32,651 nt of DNA from Hyphomicrobiales bacterium. GTDB taxonomy: Bacteria; Pseudomonadota; Alphaproteobacteria; Rhizobiales; Xanthobacteraceae. The translations under genes were made by a program, and so were the position numbers. Location of the stretch: positions 1 to 32,651 of the forward strand of contig JAFKKS010000169.1 in the NCBI GenBank assembly GCA_017304555.1. Reading direction: 5' to 3'. Shown here in pieces: positions 24,784-32,651 of the stretch. The notes below the pieces were generated by a model, which saw only the letters and a program-made list of their open reading frames with translations, was not told the origin of the DNA and ran no database searches. Within the stretch, counting starts at the first letter, position 1; every line of letters starts with the position of its first letter.

Positions 24784-26271
24784 ATGACGGCTTCGCCCTA
24801 CGACTTGGTCATCCGCGGCGGCACGATCGGGACCGCGACCGGAAGCTTTGTCGCGGATGTTGCGATCGCGGGCGAAGCAATCGCCGTGGTCGGCATCGAC
24901 CTGCCTCAAGGCGCGCGCGAGATCGATGCGACGGGCAAACTCGTTCTGCCCGGCGGCATCGATAGTCATGCGCATGTGGAGCAGGTCTCGGCGGCGGGGC
25001 TGCTCAACGCCGATACGTTCGAGAGTGCGACAACGTCGGCCGCCTTCGGCGGCAATACAACGCTGATCTGCTTCGCAGCTCAGCATCGCGGGCATGACCT
25101 GCGCAAGGTGGTCGACGACTATGCGAAGTTGGCGCGACGCGGGGCGATCATCGACTACGCCTTCCACCTGATCGTCGCCAATCCCGACCGGAAGACGATC
25201 GAGACCGATCTGCCGGCGCTGCTCGGCGAGGGGCACGCCTCGGTCAAGGTCTTCATGACCTACGATTTGATCAAGATTGATGACGAGCCGCTGCTCGACG
25301 TGCTGCTCGCCGCGCGGCAGAACGGCGCGCTGGTTTGCGTGCACGCCGAGAACCACGGCATGATTTCCTGGCTCGGTAAGCGGCTTGTCGCACGCGGCTA
25401 TACCGCACCGAAATATCATTCGATCAGTCATCCACGCGGCTCGGAGGCCGAAGCCTTCAATCGCCTCATCACAGCCGCCGCGCTGATCGACCAACCGATC
25501 ATGATCTTCCACGTGTCGACGGCGGAAGGTGCGGCGGTGATCCGCCAGGCGCGCGGGCAAGGCCTAAAGGTCTTCGCCGAAACTTGTCCTCAATATCTCT
25601 TCTTGACCAGGCACGATCTCGACAAACCGGAGTTCGAAGGGGCCAAGTGGATGTGCTCGCCGCCGGTTCGCGACGCATCCGACCAGGAGGCGCTCTGGCA
25701 AGCGCTGGCGCTAGGCGACCTTCAGACCGTCACGTCCGATCACGCCCCGTATCGCTTCGACGAGAGCGGCAAATTTGCGTCCGGGCCCAACCCGAACTTC
25801 AAGCAGATCCCGAGCGGCCTGCCAGGCCTAGAGACGCGCCTGCCGTTGTTGTTCGATGCGCTCGTCTCCAAGGGCCGTCCGGAGTTCGCCGTGCGCGGCC
25901 TCGAGGCGTTCGTCGAACTCACCGCGACGGCGCCGGCTCGACTCTACAATTTACCGCGCAAAGGCGCGATCCAGCCCGGACACGACGCCGACATCGCGAT
26001 CTGGGATCCGAAGCGCGTCGTCACCATCACGGACGCCGCGATGCATGATCGCACCGGCTTCACGCCCTTCGCCGGGCGCACCGTCACCGGGTGGCCCGAG
26101 CGGGTGATCCGCCGCGGCGAAGAGATCGTCGGTGACGCGACGCTCAAAGGCGCGCCGGGCTCCGGCCGCTGGATCGCGCGGACTGGCGGCGCCGCCGCCG
26201 AACCGACAGGCCGGCTCGCGGCCGACGTCGATCCCGCGCGGAACTTCGGCGCCGACGTGCTCGGAACGTGA
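24784..26271 (+). CDS. hydA: Dihydropyrimidinase / hydantoinase (zinc amidohydrolase)
   Basis: This 495-aa cyclic amidohydrolase hydrolyses dihydropyrimidines or hydantoins to N-carbamoyl amino acids. All ligands of the binuclear zinc centre line up: H62 and H64 (DSHAHVEQ), the lysine expected to be carboxylated K155 (SVKVFMTY), H187 (CVHAEN), H243 (FHVSTAEGA) and D319 (TSDHAPY), with the substrate-site tyrosine Y160. The spacing is like known D-hydantoinases and dihydropyrimidinases. The HVEQVSAAGLLNADTFES region, where the first loop sets side-chain preference, differs from the usual H-x-H-P/DMPFMG form, so substrate range may be unusual. The C-terminus (ARTGGAAAEPTGRLAADVDP) is longer and low in complexity. 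Acts with the carbamoylase and racemase encoded just upstream. Confidence 0.92.
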   Translation: MTASPYDLVIRGGTIGTATGSFVADVAIAGEAIAVVGIDLPQGAREIDATGKLVLPGGIDSHAHVEQVSAAGLLNADTFESATTSAAFGGNTTLICFAAQHRGHDLRKVVDDYAKLARRGAIIDYAFHLIVANPDRKTIETDLPALLGEGHASVKVFMTYDLIKIDDEPLLDVLLAARQNGALVCVHAENHGMISWLGKRLVARGYTAPKYHSISHPRGSEAEAFNRLITAAALIDQPIMIFHVSTAEGAAVIRQARGQGLKVFAETCPQYLFLTRHDLDKPEFEGAKWMCSPPVRDASDQEALWQALALGDLQTVTSDHAPYRFDESGKFASGPNPNFKQIPSGLPGLETRLPLLFDALVSKGRPEFAVRGLEAFVELTATAPARLYNLPRKGAIQPGHDADIAIWDPKRVVTITDAAMHDRTGFTPFAGRTVTGWPERVIRRGEEIVGDATLKGAPGSGRWIARTGGAAAEPTGRLAADVDPARNFGADVLGT

Positions 26272-26359
26272 ATCCCGTCACCAACAACAGTCCGCCAAAG
26301 TCAACTGGAAAGCTGCGAGGCTGAAACGTCCTGCACGCTTGGCGAAAATCATGACATGA

Positions 26360-26400
26360 CGTTACGCTATCGGCTGGGTTCCAAGTCACGTTAGCGAACG
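26360..26400. promoter_or_regulatory. Imperfect dyad upstream of the amine-oxidase operon
   Basis: CGTTACGCTA (26360-26369) and TAGCGAACG (26392-26400) are inverted repeats with one bulged base, 22 bases apart. They end six bases before the ATG of the oxidoreductase gene. The dyad lies in a 135-base gap with no gene. It is unlike the TTGTATACAA sites, so if it is an operator this unit answers to another regulator. It could also sequester the start region as RNA structure. Confidence 0.35.
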
Positions 26401-26406
26401 GCCGCC

Positions 26407-27717
26407 ATGTCCCTTCCCGGTCCTTTCACGGAAGACTTCAAATCGACCCCGTATTGGTGGGAAGCGGCGGAGCCCACCCCCGTCCAAGCGCCGGACCTGC
26501 CCACGAATATCGACGTCGCGGTCGTTGGCGGCGGCTACACCGGGCTCTCCTGCGCACTCGAGCTTGCGCGGCAGGGTGTGAAGGTTGCGGTCGTCGAGGC
26601 GGAGCGCATCGGCTTCCAGGCCAGTTCGCGCAACGGCGGGATGGTCACGGGCGGGCTGAAGCTCGCGCAGGGCGCGATGTCGTCGCAACTCGGACAAGAT
26701 CGCGCCGCCGCCATCCTCAAGGAAGCGATCGGCACGCTCGACTTCATCGAAATGCTGATCGAGCGGGAAGGCATCGCATGTCACTTCCGCCGCACCGGCC
26801 GCTTCACCTGCGCCTATTCCCGCCGCGACTACGATGCGCTCGCGGCACGCACCGACCAGATCGCCGAACTGACCGGCGGCGCCGCCTACATGCTGCCGCC
26901 GAGCCGGCAGCGCGAGGAGATCGGCAGCGATCACTACCGCGGCGGCATGGTGGTGAAGGCGTCGGGCGCGCTGCATCCGAGCCTTTATCTCAGAGGGCTC
27001 GCCACCGCCGCCGCACGCGCCGGCGCGACGCTGATCGACGGTACGCGCGCGACCGGCTTCGAACGCCAAGCAAACGGCTGGCGCATCAAGACCGAGCGCG
27101 GCGACATCACCGCGCGCGACGTCATGGTCGGCACCAACGGCTATACGGGGCCGGCGACACCGTGGCTGCGCCGCCGCGTCGTCCCGGTGGCGAGCTTCAT
27201 CATCGCCACCGAAGAGCTTCCCGCTGATCTGACCAAGCGTCTCGTCCCGAACGGCCGGATGCTGGCCGACACGCGCCGCGTGCTCAGCTATTTCCGCCTG
27301 TCACCGGACGGCAAACGCGTGCTCTGGGGCGGCCGCGTCGGCACGTCGGCGATGGAGGCGCGCAAGAGTGCGCTGCGTCTGCGCGCGATGATGTGCCGCG
27401 TCTGGCCCGAACTTGCCGATGCCCGCCTCACCCATAGTTGGAACGGCAACGTCGCCTTCACCTTCGATTATCTCCCGCATCTCGGCGTGCATAACGGCAT
27501 GCACTACGCCATGGGCTGCCAGGGCAATGGCGTCGCCATGCAGACGTGGCTCGGCTACCAGGCCGCGCTGATGATCGCCGGCGGCAAGAATGCGCCGAGC
27601 GCCTTCAGCGGCCTGCCGTTCCCGACCAAGCCGCTCTACAACGGCGCGCCGTGGTTTCTGCCCGCCGTTCTCGCTTGGTACAAGTTGCGCGACAGCATCG
27701 ATCGTCTGTCGAGTTGA
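26407..27717 (+). CDS. FAD-dependent amine/amino-acid oxidoreductase (DAO family, PuuB-like)
   Basis: This 436-aa DAO-superfamily flavoprotein resembles gamma-glutamylputrescine oxidase. The N-terminal PYWWEAAEP precedes the Rossmann fold VAVVGGGYTGLSCALELARQG (38-58). Then come RIGFQASSRNGGMVTGG (flavin-contacting Arg-Asn-Gly-Gly typical of PuuB), a C-terminal second FAD-contact stretch YAMGCQGNGVAMQTWLG, and the tail WYKLRDSIDRL. Such enzymes oxidise a C-N bond with O2 or a membrane acceptor, giving an aldehyde or oxo acid plus amine. The ATG has a poor upstream ribosome site. It is the first of four tightly spaced genes that end in a second, related oxidoreductase. The specific amine is unknown. 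Confidence 0.87.
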   Translation: MSLPGPFTEDFKSTPYWWEAAEPTPVQAPDLPTNIDVAVVGGGYTGLSCALELARQGVKVAVVEAERIGFQASSRNGGMVTGGLKLAQGAMSSQLGQDRAAAILKEAIGTLDFIEMLIEREGIACHFRRTGRFTCAYSRRDYDALAARTDQIAELTGGAAYMLPPSRQREEIGSDHYRGGMVVKASGALHPSLYLRGLATAAARAGATLIDGTRATGFERQANGWRIKTERGDITARDVMVGTNGYTGPATPWLRRRVVPVASFIIATEELPADLTKRLVPNGRMLADTRRVLSYFRLSPDGKRVLWGGRVGTSAMEARKSALRLRAMMCRVWPELADARLTHSWNGNVAFTFDYLPHLGVHNGMHYAMGCQGNGVAMQTWLGYQAALMIAGGKNAPSAFSGLPFPTKPLYNGAPWFLPAVLAWYKLRDSIDRLSS

Positions 27718-27730
27718 GGAGACGATAGCG

Positions 27731-29353
27731 ATGCTGCTTGCCGACATGGTCGCCCTCAATGGGCGGATTCACACGCTCGATGCTGACGCGCGCGTCGTGT
27801 CCGGCATCGCCGCCCACCGCGGCCGTATTGTCGCGCTTGGCGAGCGCGACGCTTTCGAAAACGCCATCGGCCCGTCAACGCGCATCGTCGATCTCGAAGG
27901 CCGCACAGTCGTGCCGGGGATCGTCGACTCGCATTGCCATCCCGACACGTTTGCGATCCGCATGGCGAAATGGCGCGATCTCGGCCCGGATGTCATTCAA
28001 AGCAAAGCGCAGCTTCTCGCGACAATCGCCGGCGACACCCGGAAAGCGGCAAGCGACAGTTGGTTCGTCGGCTACCGTTTCAACGAATTGAAAAGCGGCG
28101 GCTACCCCACACTGGCCGAACTCGACGCGGCAAGTCATGGCAGGCCGGTTTTCATCTTGCGCACCGACGCGCATCTCGGTCTTGCGAACTCCGCCGCGTT
28201 CGCTGCCTGCGGGATCGGCCGTGACACACCCGACCCCGCCTTCGGCCGCTACGATCGTGTGCCGGAATCGAGCGAACTCACCGGCCTCGTACGCGAAACG
28301 GCGGCGCATGTGTTCCTCGATCGTATCCATGCGACCGACACCGAAGACGACATCGCACGCGGCATGGAATGCGTCTTCGATCAGGCGCTGAAACTCGGCA
28401 TCACGTCGCTTTACAACTCGCTGACGCCGTCGCGGGCCATCCGCGCTTACCAGGCGATGAAACGCGCGGGACGAATGCGCGTGCGCATGGGGATCATCGC
28501 CAGCGGCCGCGAGCCGGGCCTTGTCGAAGCGTTGATCGCATCGGGCATCCGAAGCGGCTTCGGCGACGATGAATTGCGGTTGATCGGCGTCGAGTGGTGC
28601 CCGGACTGCAGCACCAGCGGCCGCACCGCCGCCTATTACGAGCCGTATATCGGCAAAAGGATTCTGGGCGAGCCGCCCGACAATACGGGCATGCTGCTCT
28701 ACGAAGCCGACGACCTCAAGCGCCGCGCCATCGCCGCGCATAAAGCGGGCCTGCAGGTCTGCATCGAGGGCGTGGGCGACCGCGGGATCGACTTCGCGCT
28801 CGACACCATCGAAGCCGCGCTCGAAGCCCACCCGGTTGCCGATCATCGGATGCGGGTCGAGCATTGCTGCTACGCGACCCCTACCATCCGCGAACGGCTG
28901 AAGCGCCTCGGCGCCGTCGATTCGTCGGCCACCGGCTTCATGTACGACCTGGGTGATGCCTATGTCGCCAATCGCGGCGCCGCCGCGATGCGCCACATGT
29001 GGCCGCACCGCTCGCTGATTGATTCCGGCATTCCCGCGCCCGGCCATTCCGACGCCGCCGTGTGCCGGCTTGATCCTTGGGCGGCGATGTGGGCGATGGT
29101 CAACCGCAAGAGCGGGCTCGGCGCCGATCTCGACGCGCGCGAGGCCGTGACGCCGCGCGAAGCGCTCGAAGCCTATACGCGTCTCGGCGCCTGGTCCGGC
29201 TTCGAGGAGAACGTCAAAGGCACGCTCGAGGTCGGGAAAGTAGCCGATTTCATCGTCCTCGACCGCGACCTTTTCACGATTGATCCCGACGATATCCGCA
29301 ACGTCACCCCGCTCATGACCTTCGTGGGCGGTGAGCTTCGCCATCAAGCCTGA
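27731..29353 (+). CDS. Amidohydrolase family 3 protein (YtcJ-like)
   Basis: This 540-aa metal-dependent amidohydrolase has the family 3/YtcJ pattern. An N-terminal beta-sandwich piece (MVALNGRIHTLDADARVV) leads to VVPGIVDSHCHPD with the HxH metal ligands (about 70), then ILRTDAHLGLANSAA, and C-terminal GHSDAAVCRLDPW with the metal-binding Asp, EALEAYTRLGAW and GTLEVGKVADFIVLDRD. Family members act on N-formyl or cyclic amide bonds, but most are uncharacterised. The start is ATG 27731, preceded by GAGGAG, which overlaps the stop of the upstream gene; a longer frame inside that gene is spurious. In context it may release an amine or amino acid that the flanking flavoenzymes oxidise. Confidence 0.87.
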   Translation: MLLADMVALNGRIHTLDADARVVSGIAAHRGRIVALGERDAFENAIGPSTRIVDLEGRTVVPGIVDSHCHPDTFAIRMAKWRDLGPDVIQSKAQLLATIAGDTRKAASDSWFVGYRFNELKSGGYPTLAELDAASHGRPVFILRTDAHLGLANSAAFAACGIGRDTPDPAFGRYDRVPESSELTGLVRETAAHVFLDRIHATDTEDDIARGMECVFDQALKLGITSLYNSLTPSRAIRAYQAMKRAGRMRVRMGIIASGREPGLVEALIASGIRSGFGDDELRLIGVEWCPDCSTSGRTAAYYEPYIGKRILGEPPDNTGMLLYEADDLKRRAIAAHKAGLQVCIEGVGDRGIDFALDTIEAALEAHPVADHRMRVEHCCYATPTIRERLKRLGAVDSSATGFMYDLGDAYVANRGAAAMRHMWPHRSLIDSGIPAPGHSDAAVCRLDPWAAMWAMVNRKSGLGADLDAREAVTPREALEAYTRLGAWSGFEENVKGTLEVGKVADFIVLDRDLFTIDPDDIRNVTPLMTFVGGELRHQA

Positions 29354-29365
29354 GGTCTCCTTGCC

Positions 29366-30616
29366 ATGACCGACATCCGCCAAAAGATCCTTGCTGCAAT
29401 CAATGAGGAGCGCGACACCATCGTTGCTTTCCTGCGCGGTTTCGTCCGCGAGCGAGGTCCCAACCCGCCGGGCGACACGCGCTCCACCGCCGCGTATGTG
29501 CAGCGTCATCTTGACGCGCAGGGCCTGGATTATCGGGTGATCGCGCCGATGCCGGACATGCCCAACATCGTCGCGACCTTCGAAGGCGCCCGCCCCGGCC
29601 GGCATCTCGTACTCAACGGCCACATGGATGTCTTCCCCGTTGCCGACGACGGTGCGGGCTGGAGCCGCGAGCCGTGGGGCGCCGAGGTGGTCGACGGGCG
29701 CATCTACGGACGCGGAGCCGCCGACATGAAGACGGGGACGACCGCATCGATCATGACCTACTGCCTACTGTCGCGCTTCCGGCAGGAATTCGGCGGACGT
29801 CTAACGCTCACCGCCGTGTCGGATGAGGAGACGTTCGGCCCGTGGGGCGCACGCTATCTGATGGAACACCATCCGGAGGTGCACGGCGATTGCCTCTTGA
29901 ACGGCGAACCGAGCGGCCCGGAGTCGATCCGCTTCGGTGAACGCGGGCCACTGTGGATCGAGTTCACCGTGCGCACGCAAGGCGCGCACGGCGCCTATGT
30001 GCATGCGACCAAGAGTGCGTCAAAGATCGCGATGGCGCTTGCAACGGAGCTCGAAGCTCTCACGTCGCTCAAAGGAAAAACATCCGACAACATCCAGCGC
30101 GCGATAGACCTCGGGCGGCCGACGATGGACCGCATGATGGGCGACGGCGCCGGCGATCTCGTCGAGAACGTCACGCTGAATATCGGCACCATCCGCGGCG
30201 GCGCCAAGGTCAACATGGTTCCTTCAAGCTGCGTCTTCGAAGCGGACTTCCGCCTGCCGGTGGGAATGAGCAAGAACGATCTGCTTCCGCATATCGCCAA
30301 GGTGGCCGAACGTTTTCCGGAGGCGACGTGGCGCGAGGTCGGCGGTTCGGAGCCGTCCTGGTGCGATCCCGACCACGAGATGGTCGGCATCATTCAGGCG
30401 AACGTCGAGGCCTTGGGGCGTCCGCGCCCGACGCCGATCATCAGTCTCGGCGGCACCGACGCGCGGCTGTGGCGTCATCGCGGCATCCCGGCCTATGTCT
30501 ACGGACCCTACCCGCACGGCATGGGCTCCTATGACGAGCACGTCGACATCGAGGAGTTTCTGCACATCGTGCGCACGCACGCCCTCTCCGCTTACGATTA
30601 TCTGGCGCGCGGCTGA
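29366..30616 (+). CDS. M20 metallopeptidase, ArgE/DapE-type deacylase
   Basis: This is a 416-aa zinc-dependent M20 hydrolase of the ArgE/DapE/CPG2 group. It shows LNGHMDVFPV (first metal His and Asp), YGRGAADMKTG (bridging Asp), SDEETFG (Glu base and ligand), LNGEPSG, and the C-terminal SYDEHVDIEEF (last histidine). GAHGAYVHATKSA marks the dimerisation/lid domain histidine. It differs from the N-carbamoyl hydrolase at 22748, being from the deacylase branch instead of the allantoate branch. It probably removes an acyl group from an N-acyl amino acid or dipeptide. Twelve bases separate it from the amidohydrolase gene and 21 from the next oxidoreductase gene. Confidence 0.88.
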   Translation: MTDIRQKILAAINEERDTIVAFLRGFVRERGPNPPGDTRSTAAYVQRHLDAQGLDYRVIAPMPDMPNIVATFEGARPGRHLVLNGHMDVFPVADDGAGWSREPWGAEVVDGRIYGRGAADMKTGTTASIMTYCLLSRFRQEFGGRLTLTAVSDEETFGPWGARYLMEHHPEVHGDCLLNGEPSGPESIRFGERGPLWIEFTVRTQGAHGAYVHATKSASKIAMALATELEALTSLKGKTSDNIQRAIDLGRPTMDRMMGDGAGDLVENVTLNIGTIRGGAKVNMVPSSCVFEADFRLPVGMSKNDLLPHIAKVAERFPEATWREVGGSEPSWCDPDHEMVGIIQANVEALGRPRPTPIISLGGTDARLWRHRGIPAYVYGPYPHGMGSYDEHVDIEEFLHIVRTHALSAYDYLARG

Positions 30617-30637
30617 TATCGGAACAGAGGCAACCGC

Positions 30638-31972
30638 ATGAGGGACGGGGAGCCGCACAGACTAAAACCGCTGCCGCCGTCGCTGTGGGCGGCGACCGCC
30701 GCCGAGACTTTCGCGGGCGAAACTTTCGATGGCGAGGCGACGACGGAAGTCGCCATCGTCGGCGGCGGATTCTGCGGCCTCTCCGCCGCGCTGCATCTCG
30801 CAAAGGCGGGTGTGGCGACGACGCTTCTTGAAGCGAATGCGATCGGCTGGGGAGCGTCGGGCCGTAACGGCGGCCAGGTGATTTCGTGCTTCAAGGACGA
30901 CCCGGAGACACTCATCAGCCGGCGCGGGCCGGATCTTGGCGAGCGCATGAGCGCCCTCGGGGCATCGGCCGGCGATCTCGTCGCCAGCTTGATCGCGCAC
31001 TATGGAATCCGTTGCGATTTCCGCCGCGACGGCTGGGTGCTCGGCATGCACGGGCCGGCGATGCGCCAAGCGCTCGAGGAGCGGACGCGACAGTGGCAGG
31101 CACGGCAGCTACCGGTGCGGATGCTGGACACCACCGAGGCCGCCACCCTACTCGGCACCGGCACTTACGAAGGCGCCTATCTCGACCCGCGCGGCGGGGC
31201 ACTCAACCCGCTGTCGTTCGCGCGCGGACTCGCACGCGCCGCCGGCGAGGAAGGCGCGCGCATCCACGCGCAAAGCCCCGTCCTATCCATCGTGCGTAAC
31301 GGCAGCCGCTGGCGCGTCGATACGCCGGGCGGGACAGTGCGGGCGGACAAGGTGCTCGTCGTCACCGGCGCTTACTCCGGAGCGCTACGGCCGGAATTGG
31401 AGCGCAGCGTCCTTCCGGTCCAATCGATTCAAATCGCGACACGTCCACTCCCCGAGGCGCTTCGCGCCAGCATCCTGCCGCGAGGCAGCGTCGTCTCCGA
31501 CACGCGCCGGCTTCTCCACTACTTCCGCTTCGATGCGGCGGGCCGCTTCGTATTCGGCGGGCGCGGCTCACTGTGGGGCGACACCATTGCGCCGGCTCAC
31601 GTCAAGTCGATCGCCAAAGCGATGGCGGCAACATTCCCGCAACTCTCGGGCGAAGGCATCGACTATACGTGGGCCGGTAACGTCGACATCACCGCCGACC
31701 GGCGGCTGCGCGTTCATGAACTCGCGCCCGGTCTCGTTGCCGTCCTCGGATTAAATGGCCGCGGCGTCGCGCTCGCACCGGCGATCGGCCGTGCGGTTGC
31801 GACCGCACTTACGCAGGACACGCTGGCGCAACTTCCGCTGCCGGTGACAGACGTGAGGCCGGTGCCGTTTCATGGTTTGCGGCTGCCCGCGATGGCGCTG
31901 GTTGCGGAATGGTACCGCCTGCGCGACCGCCTGGAGACAGGGGCGATGAACAAAATCGGCGCAGCGCGCTAG
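30638..31972 (+). CDS. Second FAD-dependent oxidoreductase (DAO family, PuuB-like)
   Basis: This 444-aa flavoprotein is related to the product at 26407. LPPSLWAATA matches the aromatic N-terminal motif of PuuB-like enzymes. It is followed by EVAIVGGGFCGLSAALHLAKAG (37-58), AIGWGASGRNGGQVISCFKDDPE with the Arg-Asn-Gly-Gly motif, RRLLHYFRFDAAGRFVFGGRG, and the C-terminal VLGLNGRGVALAPAIG flavin contact and WYRLRDRLE tail. GAGG lies eight bases before the ATG. The two paralogues at the ends of one operon probably handle different amines or successive steps. The gene is convergent with the chimeric frame to its right; the 50-base gap contains no convincing terminator. Confidence 0.87.
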   Translation: MRDGEPHRLKPLPPSLWAATAAETFAGETFDGEATTEVAIVGGGFCGLSAALHLAKAGVATTLLEANAIGWGASGRNGGQVISCFKDDPETLISRRGPDLGERMSALGASAGDLVASLIAHYGIRCDFRRDGWVLGMHGPAMRQALEERTRQWQARQLPVRMLDTTEAATLLGTGTYEGAYLDPRGGALNPLSFARGLARAAGEEGARIHAQSPVLSIVRNGSRWRVDTPGGTVRADKVLVVTGAYSGALRPELERSVLPVQSIQIATRPLPEALRASILPRGSVVSDTRRLLHYFRFDAAGRFVFGGRGSLWGDTIAPAHVKSIAKAMAATFPQLSGEGIDYTWAGNVDITADRRLRVHELAPGLVAVLGLNGRGVALAPAIGRAVATALTQDTLAQLPLPVTDVRPVPFHGLRLPAMALVAEWYRLRDRLETGAMNKIGAAR

Positions 31973-32022
31973 CAATACGCGACCCGGAATGCCGCAGGCT
32001 CGCGGCGCCAGCGACCCTGCCG

Positions 32023-32622
32023 TCACGTTCGCACGACATACTCCGGCGTGAGTTTGCTCAACACCTCGCGCCCGCTTTCGGTAATGACGATCGTATGCCC
32101 CAGCGACATCGCCAGATTTTTCGGAGCATCGATCAGGATAGCGTGCAGGAACAGCGTCATTCCGGGCGCGGCCGGCATCGGATTACCCGAGTAGAGCATG
32201 GGCGGAACGTCCATCCACGACGGACGATAGGTAGCGCCGAGCGAGTACCCGCACGCCGCCATCCGCATGTCGCCGTAACCAGCCGCGTCATAGACGCGGC
32301 GATGTGCGTCGTCGATCTCACCCAGCGGCCGTCCCGGTACCGCTGCCTCCGTCATTGCCTGAATGGCGTCACGCGTGACCTCGAACATACGCCGCTGATC
32401 CGGGTTTTCCTTGCCGATGGAGATCGTGTCGCCGCTGGTCGTCACCTCGTGCGGGAAGCGGCCATGCACGGAATCGTAGCGCAGCAGATGTGCGTTGGTC
32501 TCGACCGGGCCGAGATCGTTGACCGCGACCACGTCGATGTCCTTGCGGCCGGATTCGTAGATGGCGCGGACGATGTTGCGGCCGATGCGGCCAAATCCGT
32601 TGATGGCGACTCTGACAGTCAT
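32023..32622 (-). CDS. Chimeric ORF: GAPDH N-terminus joined in frame to M24 peptidase-fold C-terminus
   Basis: The 199-aa frame holds two unrelated protein pieces. Residues 1 to about 72 are the start of glyceraldehyde-3-phosphate dehydrogenase: RVAINGFGRIGRNIVRAI (NAD Rossmann loop), VVAVNDLG, ETNAHLLRYDSVHGRF and SGDTISIGKE. From about residue 73 (near 32406) it becomes the C-terminal third of an M24 (creatinase/Xaa-Pro peptidase fold) protein: QRRMFEVTRDAIQAM, GEIDDAHRRVYDAAGYG, CGYSLGATYRPSWMDVPPML, PGMTLFLHAILID, SLGHTIVITESG. The GAPDH catalytic cysteine and the M24 N-terminal domain and metal ligands are absent, so neither activity is expected. The GAPDH start is intact, with a perfect AGGAGG six bases before the ATG. 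The join is a genomic deletion or rearrangement, or an assembly error; the edge position favours an artefact. Confidence 0.8.
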   Translation of the reverse strand: MTVRVAINGFGRIGRNIVRAIYESGRKDIDVVAVNDLGPVETNAHLLRYDSVHGRFPHEVTTSGDTISIGKENPDQRRMFEVTRDAIQAMTEAAVPGRPLGEIDDAHRRVYDAAGYGDMRMAACGYSLGATYRPSWMDVPPMLYSGNPMPAAPGMTLFLHAILIDAPKNLAMSLGHTIVITESGREVLSKLTPEYVVRT

Positions 32623-32651
32623 GGAAATCCTCCTGCGTGAGGCCCCGCGCC

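Noticed and set aside
27875..29623. Minus-strand open frame of 582 aa opposite the amidohydrolase gene
   Set aside because: Composition-driven antisense frame without motifs; the plus strand encodes a complete family 3 amidohydrolase.

Overview
The window is a high-GC, densely packed stretch of bacterial chromosome. Gene content and protein style (FCD-type GntR regulator, Liv-type ABC transporter, many amidohydrolases and flavoenzymes, TcuA-like dehydrogenase) suggest an alphaproteobacterium of the Rhizobiales/Hyphomicrobiales type. That assignment is an impression from the protein sequences, not a database result. I see no rRNA, tRNA, CRISPR array, transposase or phage gene. No stretch longer than about 200 bases lacks a gene.

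Layout. (1) 1-5779, minus strand: acyl-CoA synthetase-like ligase, class III aminotransferase, LysR regulator, D-amino-acid dehydrogenase (DadA type), and a GntR/FCD regulator cut by the window edge. (2) 5866-10864, plus: ATP-dependent hydantoinase/oxoprolinase subunits HyuA and HyuB, then an old-yellow-enzyme flavin oxidoreductase. (3) 10998-16525, plus: a complete five-gene branched-chain-amino-acid-type ABC importer followed by a PuuE-like member of the polysaccharide deacetylase fold. (4) 16537-18149, minus: an amidase-signature enzyme with a translationally coupled 66-aa AtzG/GatC-like protein. (5) 18297-21318, plus: TcuA-like flavoprotein dehydrogenase and aldehyde dehydrogenase. (6) 21482-26271, plus: Fsr-type MFS transporter, M20 N-carbamoyl-amino-acid hydrolase, hydantoin racemase, and zinc dihydropyrimidinase/hydantoinase. 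(7) 26407-31972, plus: two DadA/PuuB-type FAD amine oxidases flanking a YtcJ-like amidohydrolase and an ArgE/DapE-type M20 deacylase. (8) 32023-32622, minus: an ORF that joins the start of GAPDH in frame to the end of an M24 peptidase-fold protein.

How it fits together. The recurring chemistry is opening of cyclic ureides or amides, hydrolysis of the resulting carbamoyl or amide products, racemisation, and oxidation of the amines, D-amino acids and aldehydes released. Two mechanistically different ring-opening systems are present, ATP-dependent HyuAB and zinc-dependent dihydropyrimidinase. The Liv-type importer and the MFS protein are likely substrate or product carriers. The most informative new signal is regulatory. 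A TTGTATACAA-like palindrome lies over the predicted core promoters of three intergenic regions (around 5818, 10940 and 18228), together controlling five transcription units. This marks modules 1-5 as one probable regulon, and the GntR/FCD protein at the left edge is a natural candidate regulator. The exact growth substrate cannot be read from the sequence.
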